Source: Streptomyces sp. MST-110588 (GTDB taxonomy: Bacteria > Actinomycetota > Actinomycetes > Streptomycetales > Streptomycetaceae). Taken from it: DNA of 64,000 nt. Shown one piece after another: positions 1 through 8,555 of this stretch; position 1 is the first letter of the stretch, and each line of letters starts with the position of its first letter. The stretch is taken from positions 3,093,501 to 3,157,500 of the forward strand of contig NZ_CP074380.1 in the NCBI RefSeq assembly GCF_022695595.1, given 5' to 3'. Below the pieces are notes generated by a model. The model ran no database searches, was not told where the DNA came from, and worked only from the letters and a program-made list of their open reading frames with translations. The position numbers and the translations under genes were made by a program.

Positions 1-242
1 CGCCCGACGGCCTCCTCCGCCGTCCAGCCGAGGATGCGCTCGGCCTCGCGGTTCCAGTGGGTGACGGTGCCGTCCGCGCCGAAGGCGCACAGGGCGGCGT
101 CCATCCCGTCCAGAAGAGCGGCGAGCAGCCCGGAGTCGTCACTGTCCGGCTGTGGCGGATCCTGGTCCGCGGTGCTGCGCGCCTGCTCCGGCACGGTGGC
201 CTCGGAACGGTGCGACGAATGGGACGAAGACGAAGCAGTCAC
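1..242 (-). CDS. PAS-domain protein, N-terminal part only
   Basis: Read on the minus strand from a GTG at 242 (alternative GTG at 248), the sequence runs off the left edge, so only about 80 residues are visible. A Ser/Gln-rich N-terminus is followed by a PAS start: LLDGMDAALCAFGADGTVTHWN and then EAERILGWTAEEAVG. The pattern G-T-V-x-x-W-N-x-x-A-E-x-x-x-G-W is typical of PAS sensor modules. In Streptomyces such proteins often continue into SpoIIE-type phosphatase or GAF domains, but that part is outside the window and I cannot say which applies. It would be a cytoplasmic signal-sensing protein. Confidence 0.6.
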   Translation of the reverse strand, partial: MTASSSSHSSHRSEATVPEQARSTADQDPPQPDSDDSGLLAALLDGMDAALCAFGADGTVTHWNREAERILGWTAEEAVG

Positions 243-350
243 TGGCACCCCCAATGAACCGGCCGCACGTGCTGCACGTCGGATCATTCAACTCGAACGT
301 GACGCAGCCCACACCCCATTCGTCGAAATCCGTGCCCGCCGGAAAATCGG

Positions 351-380
351 TTGTCGCCTCCCGGGCCGCCTTCCTAGGGT
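351..380 (+). promoter_or_regulatory. Vegetative-type promoter TTGTCG-N18-TAGGGT
   Basis: TTGTCG at 351-356 and TAGGGT at 375-380 are separated by 18 bp, a good match to the streptomycete housekeeping sigma-factor consensus. Transcription would start near 387 and run rightwards into a strong Shine-Dalgarno (GGGAGGTGG, 407-415 region) and the ATG at 414. Confidence 0.5.
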
Positions 381-413
381 GTGGAGCACACGAGAAGGGA
401 GGTGGTTCGGCAG

Positions 414-704
414 ATGTATGACAACCGGACGCGTGAGGTGACTGCGGGCTAGCGGTCCGCCGTCGCATCATTGCAGCGCCGGACCGGCGTACGAAACAGG
501 TACGCAGCCGGCCAATCCCAAGCAGTCACCCGACCCGTGGGCTGCCGGTTCGTCCGACCGGCCCCTTCGCGCCGCACGGCGCGGGGGAAGCGGCCCACGG
601 GTCGTCTGCGTTCTCATCCACGTTCGCCTGCGTTCTTGTCCGCGTTCGCCTGCGCCCGTCCGCACTCGTCCGCGTCCGGGCCCGGACCACCCGACCCGCC
701 GTAA
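414..704 (+). pseudogene. Short ORF interrupted by an in-frame TAG (possible leader peptide or broken small gene)
   Basis: An ATG at 414 follows a clear AAGGGAGG ribosome site and the promoter at 351-380. It encodes MYDNRTREVTAG and then meets TAG at 450-452. The same frame stays open after the TAG up to 704, reading SLQRRTGVRNRYAAGQ and then SQAVTRPVG with a basic, Pro/Ser-rich tail. The strong initiation signals support real translation of the first 12 codons. The long continuation in frame suggests either a small gene broken by a nonsense change or a leader peptide. The rest of the 249-748 gap shows no other gene to me. Confidence 0.35.
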
Positions 705-748
705 AACCACCGAGGCCCACTGAAGGCCCCTCGGCTCAGCCCTCAATC

Positions 749-1471
749 TCAAGGCGCCAGCCGCTCGACGACCCACCGCTCGTCCCCGACAGCCCCACCC
801 ACCTCACCGTCCCCCTCCGTACGGACATACCGCAGCCGGTCGTGCAGCCGGTTCGCGCGCCCCTGCCAGAACTCCACCGTGTCGGCAGTGACACGGAAGC
901 CGCCCCAGTGCGGTGGCGCCGGCACCTGCTCGCCCGCGGGGTAACGGGCGGCCAACTCCTCGTACGCCCGCTCCAGTTCCTCCCGGGACCCCACGACCGC
1001 GGACTGCTCGCTGGCCCATGCCCCCAATTGAGAACCGTGCGGCCGGGTACGGAAGTACGCGGCGGTCTCGTCGCGGCCGATCCGGGCCGCCGTACCGGTC
1101 ACGATCACCTGACGGGCGAGCGGGTGCCAGGGGAACAGCAGCGAGACATGCGGATTTTCCGCCAGGTCACGGCCTTTGCGGCTGGTGTAGTTGGTGAAGA
1201 AGACAAAGCCGTGCGCGTCGAACCGCTTGAGCAGTACGGTCCTTGAGCTCGGCCGCCCGGCCGCGTCGGCGGTCGAGACGACCATCGCGTTGGGCTCGTG
1301 CACTCCGCTGACCACCGCCTCCTTGAACCAGTGCGCGAACTGCTCGTACGGGGTGTCGGCGAGGTCGTCCTCCAGGAGCCCGTCGGCGCGGTAGTGCTCA
1401 CGCATGGACGACGGGTCGGGGACCGGGGAAACGGGCGCGTCGGCAGGGTGCACGGGCTCATCTTGCAACAT
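749..1471 (-). CDS. pdxH: Pyridoxamine 5'-phosphate oxidase
   Basis: This 240-residue protein has the full PNPOx layout and would oxidise pyridoxine or pyridoxamine 5'-phosphate to pyridoxal 5'-phosphate, using FMN and oxygen, in the cytosol. An Ala/Pro-rich leader precedes [10 protein letters not shown]. The FMN-binding core [18 protein letters not shown] is followed by [13 protein letters not shown] and [11 protein letters not shown]. The C-terminal dimerisation signature is [15 protein letters not shown]. The ATG at 1471 is used; an internal ATG before REHYRADGL is a possible shorter start. It is divergent from the citrate synthase at 2176, the gene order I would expect in Streptomyces. 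Confidence 0.93.
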   Translation of the reverse strand: MLQDEPVHPADAPVSPVPDPSSMREHYRADGLLEDDLADTPYEQFAHWFKEAVVSGVHEPNAMVVSTADAAGRPSSRTVLLKRFDAHGFVFFTNYTSRKGRDLAENPHVSLLFPWHPLARQVIVTGTAARIGRDETAAYFRTRPHGSQLGAWASEQSAVVGSREELERAYEELAARYPAGEQVPAPPHWGGFRVTADTVEFWQGRANRLHDRLRYVRTEGDGEVGGAVGDERWVVERLAP

Positions 1472-2175
1472 CGCGGGGGCCTGGGCAGCCGGATGGCCGG
1501 AAAGTCTGCCCGCCGACGACAGCGCGTAACCCTCGCGTAAGCGAATCGCTCAGTGTGCCGGATCTCACGCTTCCCGGCACGTGCCGTACCGGCCAAAATC
1601 ATGGCGTTGCCCGCTGTGGCCTTCGGACAGCGCGGGATATCGTGTCGGCCCTGAAGAACGCCCGAAGAGCCTGATGAACGCCCGAAGACCGCGAAGAGAC
1701 TTCAAAGACCTCCACCGAGCTGTATCTTCCGGATCTCCCGGTTCTCCCGGACCTTCTGGATCTCCCGGTGAGCGCGCCGCGCCCGCGACGCCACCCGTCG
1801 GACCACCGGCCCTCCACGGGGCCGCGCCCGTCGGGTGACCAACGCCCATACGGGGCATCACCAGGAGAAGGCCAGAAAGACCGGAAAGACCCGAAAGGCC
1901 GGAACGGACCGCGAGCTGCCCGCGCAGCCGCGTAACCACCCCGGTCCTCGCACGCCGGACACGGCCGGACCGACCTGTCGGGACGGCCGGGCCGACCGGA
2001 CACCACCGGATGTACCGGTCATACCGGACGCGTTCGGAAGTGTCGGACCTTGACAGCACGGACGGCACGGCATCTTGGTCATGAGTCGTATGTCGGTCAT
2101 GACCGGCATGCCGCTTGTCGTCCCCAGCCCCCACACCCCTACCTACGTCACGTCCCTATCTTGAGGAGCCGCCTG
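1472..2175. other. 704-bp intergenic region with short degenerate repeats
   Basis: The region separates divergent pdxH and the citrate synthase and must hold both promoters. It carries a near-perfect tandem pair CCTGA(A/T)GAACGCCCGAAGA around 1648-1688 and an imperfect CCGGATCTCCCGG-type series at 1728-1770. It also has GACCGGAAAGACCCGAAAG-type repeats at 1878-1905. Frames across it look like collagen (GSPGSPGPSGSPG), but this follows from the DNA repeat. I see no supported gene. Confidence 0.5.
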
Positions 2176-3276
2176 ATGTCCGACTTCGTACCCGGACTCG
2201 AAGGAGTCGTCGCGTTCGAGACGGAGATCGCCGAACCGGATAAGGAAGGCGGCGCACTGCGGTACCGAGGCGTCGACATCGAGGACCTGGTCGGACACGT
2301 GTCCTTCGGGAACGTCTGGGGCCTGCTGGTGGACGGCGCGTTCAACCCGGGCCTGCCGCCCGCCGAGCCGTTCCCCATCCCCGTCCACTCCGGCGACATC
2401 CGGGTCGACGTACAGTCCGCGCTGGCGATGCTCGCGCCCGTATGGGGACTCAAGCCCCTGCTGGACATCGACGAGGCCACCGCCCGCGACAACCTCGCCC
2501 GGGCCGCCGTCATGGCACTGTCCTACGTCGCCCAGTCGGCGCGCGGCCAGGGCCTGCCGATGGTGCCGCAGAAGGAGATCGACAAGGCCGGGACCATCGT
2601 GGAGCGCTTCATGAAGCGCTGGCGCGGCGAGCCCGACCCCAAGCACGTCGCCGCGGTGGACGCCTACTGGACCTCGGCCGCCGAACACGGCATGAACGCC
2701 TCCACCTTCACCGCCCGGGTCATCGCCTCCACCGGCGCGGACGTGGCCGCCGCGCTCTCCGGCGCGGTGGGCGCCATGTCCGGACCGCTGCACGGCGGCG
2801 CGCCCTCCCGCGTCCTGGGCATGATCGAGGAGATCGAACGGACCGGTGACGCCACCGCGTACGTCAAGCAGGCGCTGGACCGCGGCGAGCGCCTGATGGG
2901 CTTCGGCCACCGCGTCTACCGCGCCGAGGACCCGCGGGCGCGGGTACTGCGCCGTACGGCCAAGGAGCTGGGCGCGCCGCGCTTCGAGGTGGCCGAGGCC
3001 CTGGAGAAAGCCGCGCTGGAGGAGCTGCACAACCGCCGTCCGGACCGGGTGCTGGCCACCAACGTGGAGTTCTGGGCGGCGATCGTCCTGGACTTCGCCG
3101 AGGTCCCGGCGCACATGTTCACGTCGATGTTCACCTGTGCGCGTACGGCCGGGTGGAGCGCCCACATCCTGGAGCAGAAGCGCACGGGCCGGCTGGTGCG
3201 CCCGTCGGCCCGCTATGTCGGGCCCGGCGCGCGCAGCCCGCGGGAGATCGAGGGCTTCGCGGACATCGCCCGCTGA
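2176..3276 (+). CDS. Citrate synthase family protein (citrate synthase 2 type)
   Basis: A 366-residue cytosolic enzyme expected to condense acetyl-CoA with oxaloacetate. The ATG at 2176 is chosen because GAGG at 2163-2166 lies just upstream and the protein begins MSDFVPGLEGVVAFETEI, the usual N-terminus; the frame is open further upstream by chance. Visible signatures are GPLHGGAPSRVL (active-site His), MGFGHRVYRAEDPRARVL (the family GHxVYxxxDPR motif) and DFAEVPAHMFTSMFTCARTA. The length fits the short, non-allosteric citrate synthase 2 group rather than the longer gltA group. A strong hairpin at 3294-3324 follows. Confidence 0.93.
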   Translation: MSDFVPGLEGVVAFETEIAEPDKEGGALRYRGVDIEDLVGHVSFGNVWGLLVDGAFNPGLPPAEPFPIPVHSGDIRVDVQSALAMLAPVWGLKPLLDIDEATARDNLARAAVMALSYVAQSARGQGLPMVPQKEIDKAGTIVERFMKRWRGEPDPKHVAAVDAYWTSAAEHGMNASTFTARVIASTGADVAAALSGAVGAMSGPLHGGAPSRVLGMIEEIERTGDATAYVKQALDRGERLMGFGHRVYRAEDPRARVLRRTAKELGAPRFEVAEALEKAALEELHNRRPDRVLATNVEFWAAIVLDFAEVPAHMFTSMFTCARTAGWSAHILEQKRTGRLVRPSARYVGPGARSPREIEGFADIAR

Positions 3277-3293
3277 GGCGGGACGGTGACGGC

Positions 3294-3324
3294 GTGCGGG
3301 CGGGGTACCGGGCCCCGCCCGCAC
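3294..3324 (+). terminator. GC hairpin after citrate synthase
   Basis: GTGCGGGCGGGG (3294-3305) pairs perfectly with CCCCGCCCGCAC (3313-3324) across a 7-nt loop, 18 bp after the citrate synthase stop. There is no T tract, as is common in Streptomyces. It is followed by imperfect AGGGCCCGCGCTCA repeats (about 3330-3372). Confidence 0.6.
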
Positions 3325-3440
3325 CCTCACAGGGCCCGCGCTCATAGGGCCCGCGCTCACATAGGGCCCTCACTGCTCATGGGGCTCTCACGCTCACGGA
3401 GCCGCCCCCGCCCTCCTCACTCTCCCGCCCCTCTCCCTCC

Positions 3441-4067
3441 TCACATCGGCGGATTCAGCACCTCGTCGATGATCCGCGCCCACTGCCCGACCACCCGGCC
3501 ACGCCGGGCCGTGTCGTCCGTCAGCAGATTGGCCAGCCCCAGCCCACGGGCCATGTCCAGCAGCCCCTGGACGGTCTCCCGGACCCCCGGAACGCTTTCG
3601 TCCGCCCCCAGCAGCTCGACCGCCGTACGGTGCGCCTCCCGCCCGACCCGGGCCTCCAGCGCCGTGACCCGCTTGCCCAGTTGTTCCTCGTCGCCGGCCG
3701 CCACCCACAGATGCAGCGCCGCCCGGAACAGCGGCCCCGTATAGAGCCCTACGAGTTCCTCCACCACCCTGCGCGTACGGGCGGCGGAACCGGCCGGCGG
3801 CAGATCACGGGCCACCGCCCGCAGCGCCCCCTGCCGCTTCTCCGCGACATGCTCCACGGCCGCGGTGAACAGATCCTCCCGGGTACGGAAGTGGTGCTGC
3901 GCCGCGCCCCGCGAGACCCCCGCCCGCTCGGCGACCACGGCGACCGTACTGCCGTTCCAGCCGCGCTCCGCCAGACAGGCGACCGCCGCCTCCAGCAGCT
4001 TCCGCCGGGTGGCGCGGCTGCGCTCCTGCTGCGGCGCCCGGCCCGGCGTCACCGCACCCGTACCCAT
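3441..4067 (-). CDS. TetR-family regulator of the acyl-CoA operon
   Basis: A 208-residue protein with an N-terminal TetR helix-turn-helix (about residues 16-62: RATRRKLLEAAVACLAERG, then VAERAGVSRGAAQHHFRTRE) and a helical ligand-binding C-terminus. Its start overlaps the end of the crotonase gene by 19 bp, so it is the last gene of the minus-strand acyl-CoA operon. By position it is the likely repressor of that operon. The twin 22-bp palindromes at 5074-5095 and 12906-12927 are its obvious candidate operators. The effector is unknown; an acyl-CoA is plausible from the context. Confidence 0.85.
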   Translation of the reverse strand: MGTGAVTPGRAPQQERSRATRRKLLEAAVACLAERGWNGSTVAVVAERAGVSRGAAQHHFRTREDLFTAAVEHVAEKRQGALRAVARDLPPAGSAARTRRVVEELVGLYTGPLFRAALHLWVAAGDEEQLGKRVTALEARVGREAHRTAVELLGADESVPGVRETVQGLLDMARGLGLANLLTDDTARRGRVVGQWARIIDEVLNPPM

Positions 4068-4945
4068 GCCGGCTCCCGCCGCTGGAGGAAGGCCGTCATG
4101 CCCTCCTGGGCCTCCGGCGAGGCGAACAGCCGCGCGGACTCCTCGGCGAGCGCCCGCGTGTCACGGTCGAAGGCCCGTACGACCTCGGCGGTGGCCAGCC
4201 GTTTGGCCGCCGCCAGGCCCTGCGGGGAGCCCTTGCGCAGCCCGTCCAGTACGGGCCCGAGCGCCGCGTCCGGATCGTCGGCGGCCACCGTCACCAGCCC
4301 GGTACGGGCCGCCTCCGCGGCGTCGAAGCGCTCCCCCGTCAGGTAATAACGGGCCGCGGCCCGGGGGTCCATACGAGGCAGCAGCGGCATCGATATGACG
4401 GCGGGCGCCAGCCCCAGCCTGGCCTCGGTGAAGGCGAACGTGGCACCGGGCCCGGCCACCGCTATGTCACAGGCCCCGACCAGTCCGAGCCCCCCGGCCC
4501 GTACATGACCGGTGACCCGAGCCACCACGGGCTTGGGCAGCTCCACCACCGTCCGCAGCAACCGGGCCAGCGCGAGCGGCGCCGCGGTCGGCGCGCCCGG
4601 GCCCGGGCCGCCCGCTGCGGTGGCCTCGGACAGAGCGGTGGCCTCGGACAGATCCGCCCCCGCACAGAAGGTGCTACCCGTGTGCGTCAGCACCACGGCC
4701 CGCGTGTCCTCATCCCGCGCCGCCTCCGCCAGCCCCTCGTACAACTCACCGACGAGCCGGACGGACAACGCGTTGCGGTTCCCCGGCGAGTCCAGGGTCA
4801 AGGTGGTGATCCCGCGCTCCCGCTCACACCGCACCAACGGCACCGCGACGTCCGGCGCCTGCGGGTCCGACGCCAAGGACTCCTCCGCGGACTCCCCCAA
4901 GAACCTCTCCGAGGACTCCTCCGAAGACGGCGACACACCACTCAT
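4049..4945 (-). CDS. Enoyl-CoA hydratase/isomerase family protein (crotonase fold)
   Basis: 298 residues; the ATG at 4945 is selected because GGAGGT lies just upstream. The crotonase core has the first oxyanion-hole segment STFCAGADLSEA and the second TGHVRAGGLGLVGACD. The Glu of the classical GGGxE motif (E144 in rat crotonase) is replaced by Gly here, while the second catalytic Glu is retained in FAFTEARLGLAP. It is therefore probably not a standard hydratase; a methylglutaconyl-CoA-type hydratase or another crotonase reaction is possible. A palindromic operator lies 129 bp upstream, so this gene may have its own promoter within the operon. Confidence 0.85.
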   Translation of the reverse strand: MSGVSPSSEESSERFLGESAEESLASDPQAPDVAVPLVRCERERGITTLTLDSPGNRNALSVRLVGELYEGLAEAARDEDTRAVVLTHTGSTFCAGADLSEATALSEATAAGGPGPGAPTAAPLALARLLRTVVELPKPVVARVTGHVRAGGLGLVGACDIAVAGPGATFAFTEARLGLAPAVISMPLLPRMDPRAAARYYLTGERFDAAEAARTGLVTVAADDPDAALGPVLDGLRKGSPQGLAAAKRLATAEVVRAFDRDTRALAEESARLFASPEAQEGMTAFLQRREPAWVRVR

Positions 4946-5073
4946 AAGGCCGCAGACCTCCCTTCCTGCCTTCCTGGTTACGCAGTTCGTACGCCACCAC
5001 AGCCCCCTGCCGCCACCGCCGGAACACCGGCCCACGGACCTGCCCTCTGGAGGGTGTCAGCGCCCCCGGGATC

Positions 5074-5095
5074 AATCAAGCACGCTTGCAGGATT
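5074..5095. promoter_or_regulatory. Palindromic operator candidate, copy 1
   Basis: AATCAAGCACGCTTGCAGGATT is a near-palindrome of AATCA-GCA half sites. It sits in the 222-bp gap between the acyl-CoA dehydrogenase and the crotonase genes. An almost identical 22-mer occurs at 12906-12927 upstream of the first gene of the operon. Two copies at the two promoter-sized gaps of one operon strongly suggest binding sites for the operon's own TetR. Confidence 0.6.
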
Positions 5096-5167
5096 CGCCA
5101 CGGCGACACCCTGCCCGCCGGCATCGTCAACAGGCGTCGTCGATCTTGTGCTTCAAGATCGGCGCCG

Positions 5168-6319
5168 TCAGTAGGACTTGGGGAGCCCCAGGGTCTGGTG
5201 GGACACGTAGTTGAGGATCATTTCGCGGCTCACGGGGGCGATGCGGGCCACGCGGGAGGCTGTGATCAGGGACGCGAGTCCGAACTCCTCGGTCAGGCCG
5301 TTGCCGCCGAGAGTGTGTACCGCGTGGTCCACGGCTCGGACCGCCGCCTCGGCCGCCGCGTATTTGGCCATGTTGGCCGCTTCGCCCGCGCCCATGTCGT
5401 CGCCCGCGTCATAGAGGTACGCCGCCTTCTGCGTCATCAGCCGGGCCAGTTCCAGTTCGATGTGGGACTGGGCGAGCGGGTGGGCGACGGCCTGGTGGGC
5501 GCCGATGGGGGTCTTCCAGACCTGGCGGGTACGGGCGTATTCGACGGCCCGGGTGAGGGCGTGGCGGCCCATCCCCAACGCGAACGCGGCGGTCATGATC
5601 CGCTCCGGGTTGAGGCCGGCGAAGAGCTGGAGCAGCCCGGCGTCCTCCTCGCCGACGAGGGCGTCGGCGGGCAGCCGTACGTCCTCCAGGAGGAGTTCGA
5701 ACTGCTTATCCGGAGCGGCGAGTTCCATGGGGATGAGGGTGCGGGTGAAGCCGGGGGCATCGCGCGGGACGATGAACAGGCAGGGCTTGAGCCTGCCGGT
5801 CCTGGCGTCCTCCGTACGGCCGACGATCAGCGTCGCGTCGGCGACGTCCACGCCCGAGATGAAGACCTTGCGCCCGCGCAGGACCCAGGTGTCGCCGTCG
5901 CGGCGCGCGGTGGTGGTGATGCGGTGGGAGTTGGAGCCGGCGTCGGGCTCGGTGATGCCGAAGGCCATCTTGCGGGAGCCGTCGGCCAGCCCCGGCAGCC
6001 ACTGCCGGCGCTGTTCCTCGGTGCCGAAGCGGGCGATGACGGTGCCGCAGATCGCCGGTGAGACGACCAGCATCAGCAGCGGGCAGCCGGCCGCCCCCAG
6101 CTCCTCCAGCACGATGGCCAGCTCGGCGATGCCGCCCCCGCCGCCTCCGTACTCCTCGGGGAGGTTGACGCCCAGATAGCCCAGCTCGGCGGCCTGTGCC
6201 CAGAGTTCGTCGGTGTGCCGGCCCGCCCGGACGACCTCGGCGAAGTACGGCCGGCCGTAGCGCTCGCCGAGCGCGGCCACCGCGGCGCGCAGGGCGCGGT
6301 GCTCCTCGGGCTCGATCAC
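5168..6319 (-). CDS. Acyl-CoA dehydrogenase (N-terminus probably frameshifted)
   Basis: FAD enzyme introducing an alpha-beta double bond in an acyl-CoA thioester. Starting at GTG 6319 it has 383 residues beginning with IEPEEHRALRAAVAALG. The FAD segment MAFGITEPDAGSNSHR, the middle beta-domain WVLRGRKVFISGVD and the C-terminal helices with TLGGNGLTEEFG are intact. The usual YEGT(S/N)E stretch is replaced by RIAPVSREMI. A better initiation site (ATG at 6465 after GGAAAGGGA) lies in another frame and leads through a 15-bp VNTR. The PPAT repeat frame switches exactly where one unit is 14 bp long (about 6347-6360), so a single-base loss probably separates the true start from the enzyme. As written, the upstream ORF ends TGA overlapping the GTG (GTGA). 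Confidence 0.85.
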   Translation of the reverse strand: MIEPEEHRALRAAVAALGERYGRPYFAEVVRAGRHTDELWAQAAELGYLGVNLPEEYGGGGGGIAELAIVLEELGAAGCPLLMLVVSPAICGTVIARFGTEEQRRQWLPGLADGSRKMAFGITEPDAGSNSHRITTTARRDGDTWVLRGRKVFISGVDVADATLIVGRTEDARTGRLKPCLFIVPRDAPGFTRTLIPMELAAPDKQFELLLEDVRLPADALVGEEDAGLLQLFAGLNPERIMTAAFALGMGRHALTRAVEYARTRQVWKTPIGAHQAVAHPLAQSHIELELARLMTQKAAYLYDAGDDMGAGEAANMAKYAAAEAAVRAVDHAVHTLGGNGLTEEFGLASLITASRVARIAPVSREMILNYVSHQTLGLPKSY

Positions 6320-6346
6320 GGGGGAGATGGTCGACGGGGGCTTTGT

Positions 6347-6450
6347 TGCGGGGGGTTCGTTGCAGGAGGCTCTGTTGCAGGAGGCTTCGTTGCAGGAGGC
6401 TCTGTTGCAGGAGGCTCTGTTGCAGGAAGCCTGGTTGCAGGGGGCTTGGT
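6347..6450 (-). repeat. 15-bp VNTR at the start of the acyl-CoA dehydrogenase
   Basis: Seven units of TGCAGGAGGCTCTGT type (15 bp; units start at 6361, 6376, 6391, 6406, 6421, 6436, with a shorter 14-bp unit at 6347). On the coding strand they encode a PPAT(E/K)-type five-residue repeat. The unit beginning at 6347 lacks one base, which breaks the reading frame into the enzyme. Confidence 0.8.
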
Positions 6451-6489
6451 TGCACGGTTGCTCATGGTGGGATCCCTTTCCGGTTCCGG

Positions 6490-8504
6490 TCACTCGGTGA
6501 TGACGGCCAGCAGGGTGCCCGGCTCGACCTGGCGGCCGGGCTCGGCGTGCAGGGCCGTCAGGGTGCCGGCGGCCGGTGCGGTGATCTTGTGTTCCATCTT
6601 CATGGCCTCCAGCCACAGCAGCGGCGCCCCGGCCTCGACCCGGGCCCCCTCGGCCACCCCGTCCGCGAGCCGGACGACCGTGCCGGGCATGGGGGCCAGC
6701 AGCGATCCCGGCTCCGTACGGGCCTGCGGGTCGGGGAAGCGGGGTACGGCGGTGAACGTGTACGAGCCGTCGGCACAGTCGACGAAGACCCGCTCGCCGC
6801 GGTCGTCGGTCCCGGCCCGGTCACCGTCCCCCCAGGCCCGGTCACTGCCGTTCCAGACCCGGTCACCGCCGCCCCAGGCCCTGCCACCGCCGCCCCCGCC
6901 GCCGTACCGCGCCACGTCCCACTGCCTGCGCACCCCGTCCACTTCGAGCACCGCCCGGTCCGCCGTCACCTCCAGCAGCCGTACGCCGGGGAAGTCCTCG
7001 GCGCGCAGCCCGTCCCGGGTGTGGCGGTAGCGGATCTCGTACGGGGTCCCGTCGTGGGCGTACGTCCTGGTGTGCGGCTGCGACGGGACGTTGCGCCAGC
7101 CGCCGAAGCGGGAGCGGCCGTGCGCGGCGGTGAGGGCGGCGGCCAGCGCCGCCAGACGCGTCCCCGATTCCGGCCGGGGGCCGTGAGGGCGGCGAGATGA
7201 CGCACGTAGAAGCCGGTGTCCAGGGCTCCGCCCGGCCCGCCGAAGCCCGCGAACTCCGGGTGCCGCAGCGACCGCAGGAGCAGGTCGCGGTTGGTGACCG
7301 GGCCGTGGACGCGGGCCCGTTCCAGCGCGCCCGCCAGCTTCCGTACGGCTTCCGCCCGCGTCGGCGCCCAGGCGATGACCTTGGCGAGCATCGGGTCGTA
7401 GTGGACGCCGATGCTGTCGCCGTCCACGACGCCCGAGTCCAGCCGTACGCCGTCGGGCACGCTCAGGCGGTGCAGCGTCCCGGTCTGCGGCTGCCAGTCC
7501 GCCGCCGGGTCCTCGGCGTACAGCCGCGCCTCGACGGCATGCCCGTACGGCTCGGGAGGCGTGGCGGGCAGCGGCGCTCCCTCGGCCACCCGCAACTGGA
7601 GGGCCACCAGGTCGACGCCGTACACGGCCTCGGTGACCGGGTGCTCGACCTGGAGGCGGGTGTTCATCTCCAGGAAGCAGGCGCCCCGTTCGGCCGACAC
7701 CAGGAACTCCACGGTGCCCGCGCCGCGGTAGCCGATGCTGCGGGCGGCCCGCGCCGCCGCCGTGTGCAGCGTCTCGCGCAGCGCGTCGGTCAGGCCGGGC
7801 GCGGGGGCCTCCTCGATGACCTTCTGGTGGCGGCGCTGGAGGGAGCAGTCGCGGGTGCCCAGTGTCCAGACCGTTCCGTGGCCGTCGGCGAGGACCTGCA
7901 CCTCGATGTGGCGTCCGCCCTCGACGTACGGTTCGCAGAACACCTCGCCGTCCCCGAAGGCCGCGCCGGCCTCGGCCCGCGCCGCCGCCAACTCGTCACC
8001 CAGCACGCTCAGTTCCCGTACGACGCGCATACCGCGCCCGCCCCCGCCCGCCGCCGCCTTGACCAGCAGCGGCAGATCGGCCCCGGTGGCCCGTTCCGGG
8101 TCGACGGGCGCCAGCAGCGGGACACCGGCCGCCGCCATCAGCTCCTTGGCGCGTGTCTTGGAGGCCATCGCCTCGATGGCGGCGGGCGGCGGGCCGACCC
8201 AGGTCAGGTCCGCGTCGGTGACGGCCGTCGCGAATCCGGCGCTCTCGGAGAGGAAGCCGTAGCCGGGGTGGACGGCGTCCGCGCCCGCCGCGTGGGCCGC
8301 CTTGACGATCAGGTCGCCGCGCAGGTAGGTGTCGGCGGGCGCGCTGCCCGCGAGCCGTACGGCGGCGTCGGCCTCCCGTACGTGCGGCGCTCCGGCGTCC
8401 GCGTCGGAGTACACCGCCACCGTCGATATGCCCAGCTCACGGCACGTACGGAAGATCCGGCGGGCGATCTCCCCGCGATTGGCGACGAGCAGGGAAGAGA
8501 TCAC
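6490..8504 (-). pseudogene. Acyl-CoA carboxylase alpha subunit (biotin carboxylase + BCCP), split by a frameshift
   Basis: From ATG 8504 the protein starts SSLLVANRGEIARRIFRTC. It has ATP-grasp biotin carboxylase motifs ([49 protein letters not shown]). The frame is lost after HLAALTAP at a run of five G (7176-7180). Adding one base restores RPESGTRLAALAAALTAAHG and a fused C-terminal part that ends, at 6490, in a biotinyl domain with the lysine motif EAMKMEH. As written there are two ORFs: carboxylase 6966-8504 and BCCP 6490-6969, which overlap by 4 bp. Normal family members are one polypeptide of about 650-680 residues. A Gly/Trp/Asp low-complexity linker precedes the BCCP. It is either a sequencing error or a true lesion. 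Confidence 0.85.
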
Positions 8505-8555
8505 TGGTGTCTCACGCCTCTCAACTGGTGCCGGCCACGTGTCATAGCTGGTGCC

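Noticed and set aside
1581..1838. Collagen-like ORF (GSPGSPGPSGSPG)
   Set aside because: The pattern follows from a DNA microrepeat; no ribosome site, and codon use is unlike real genes here.
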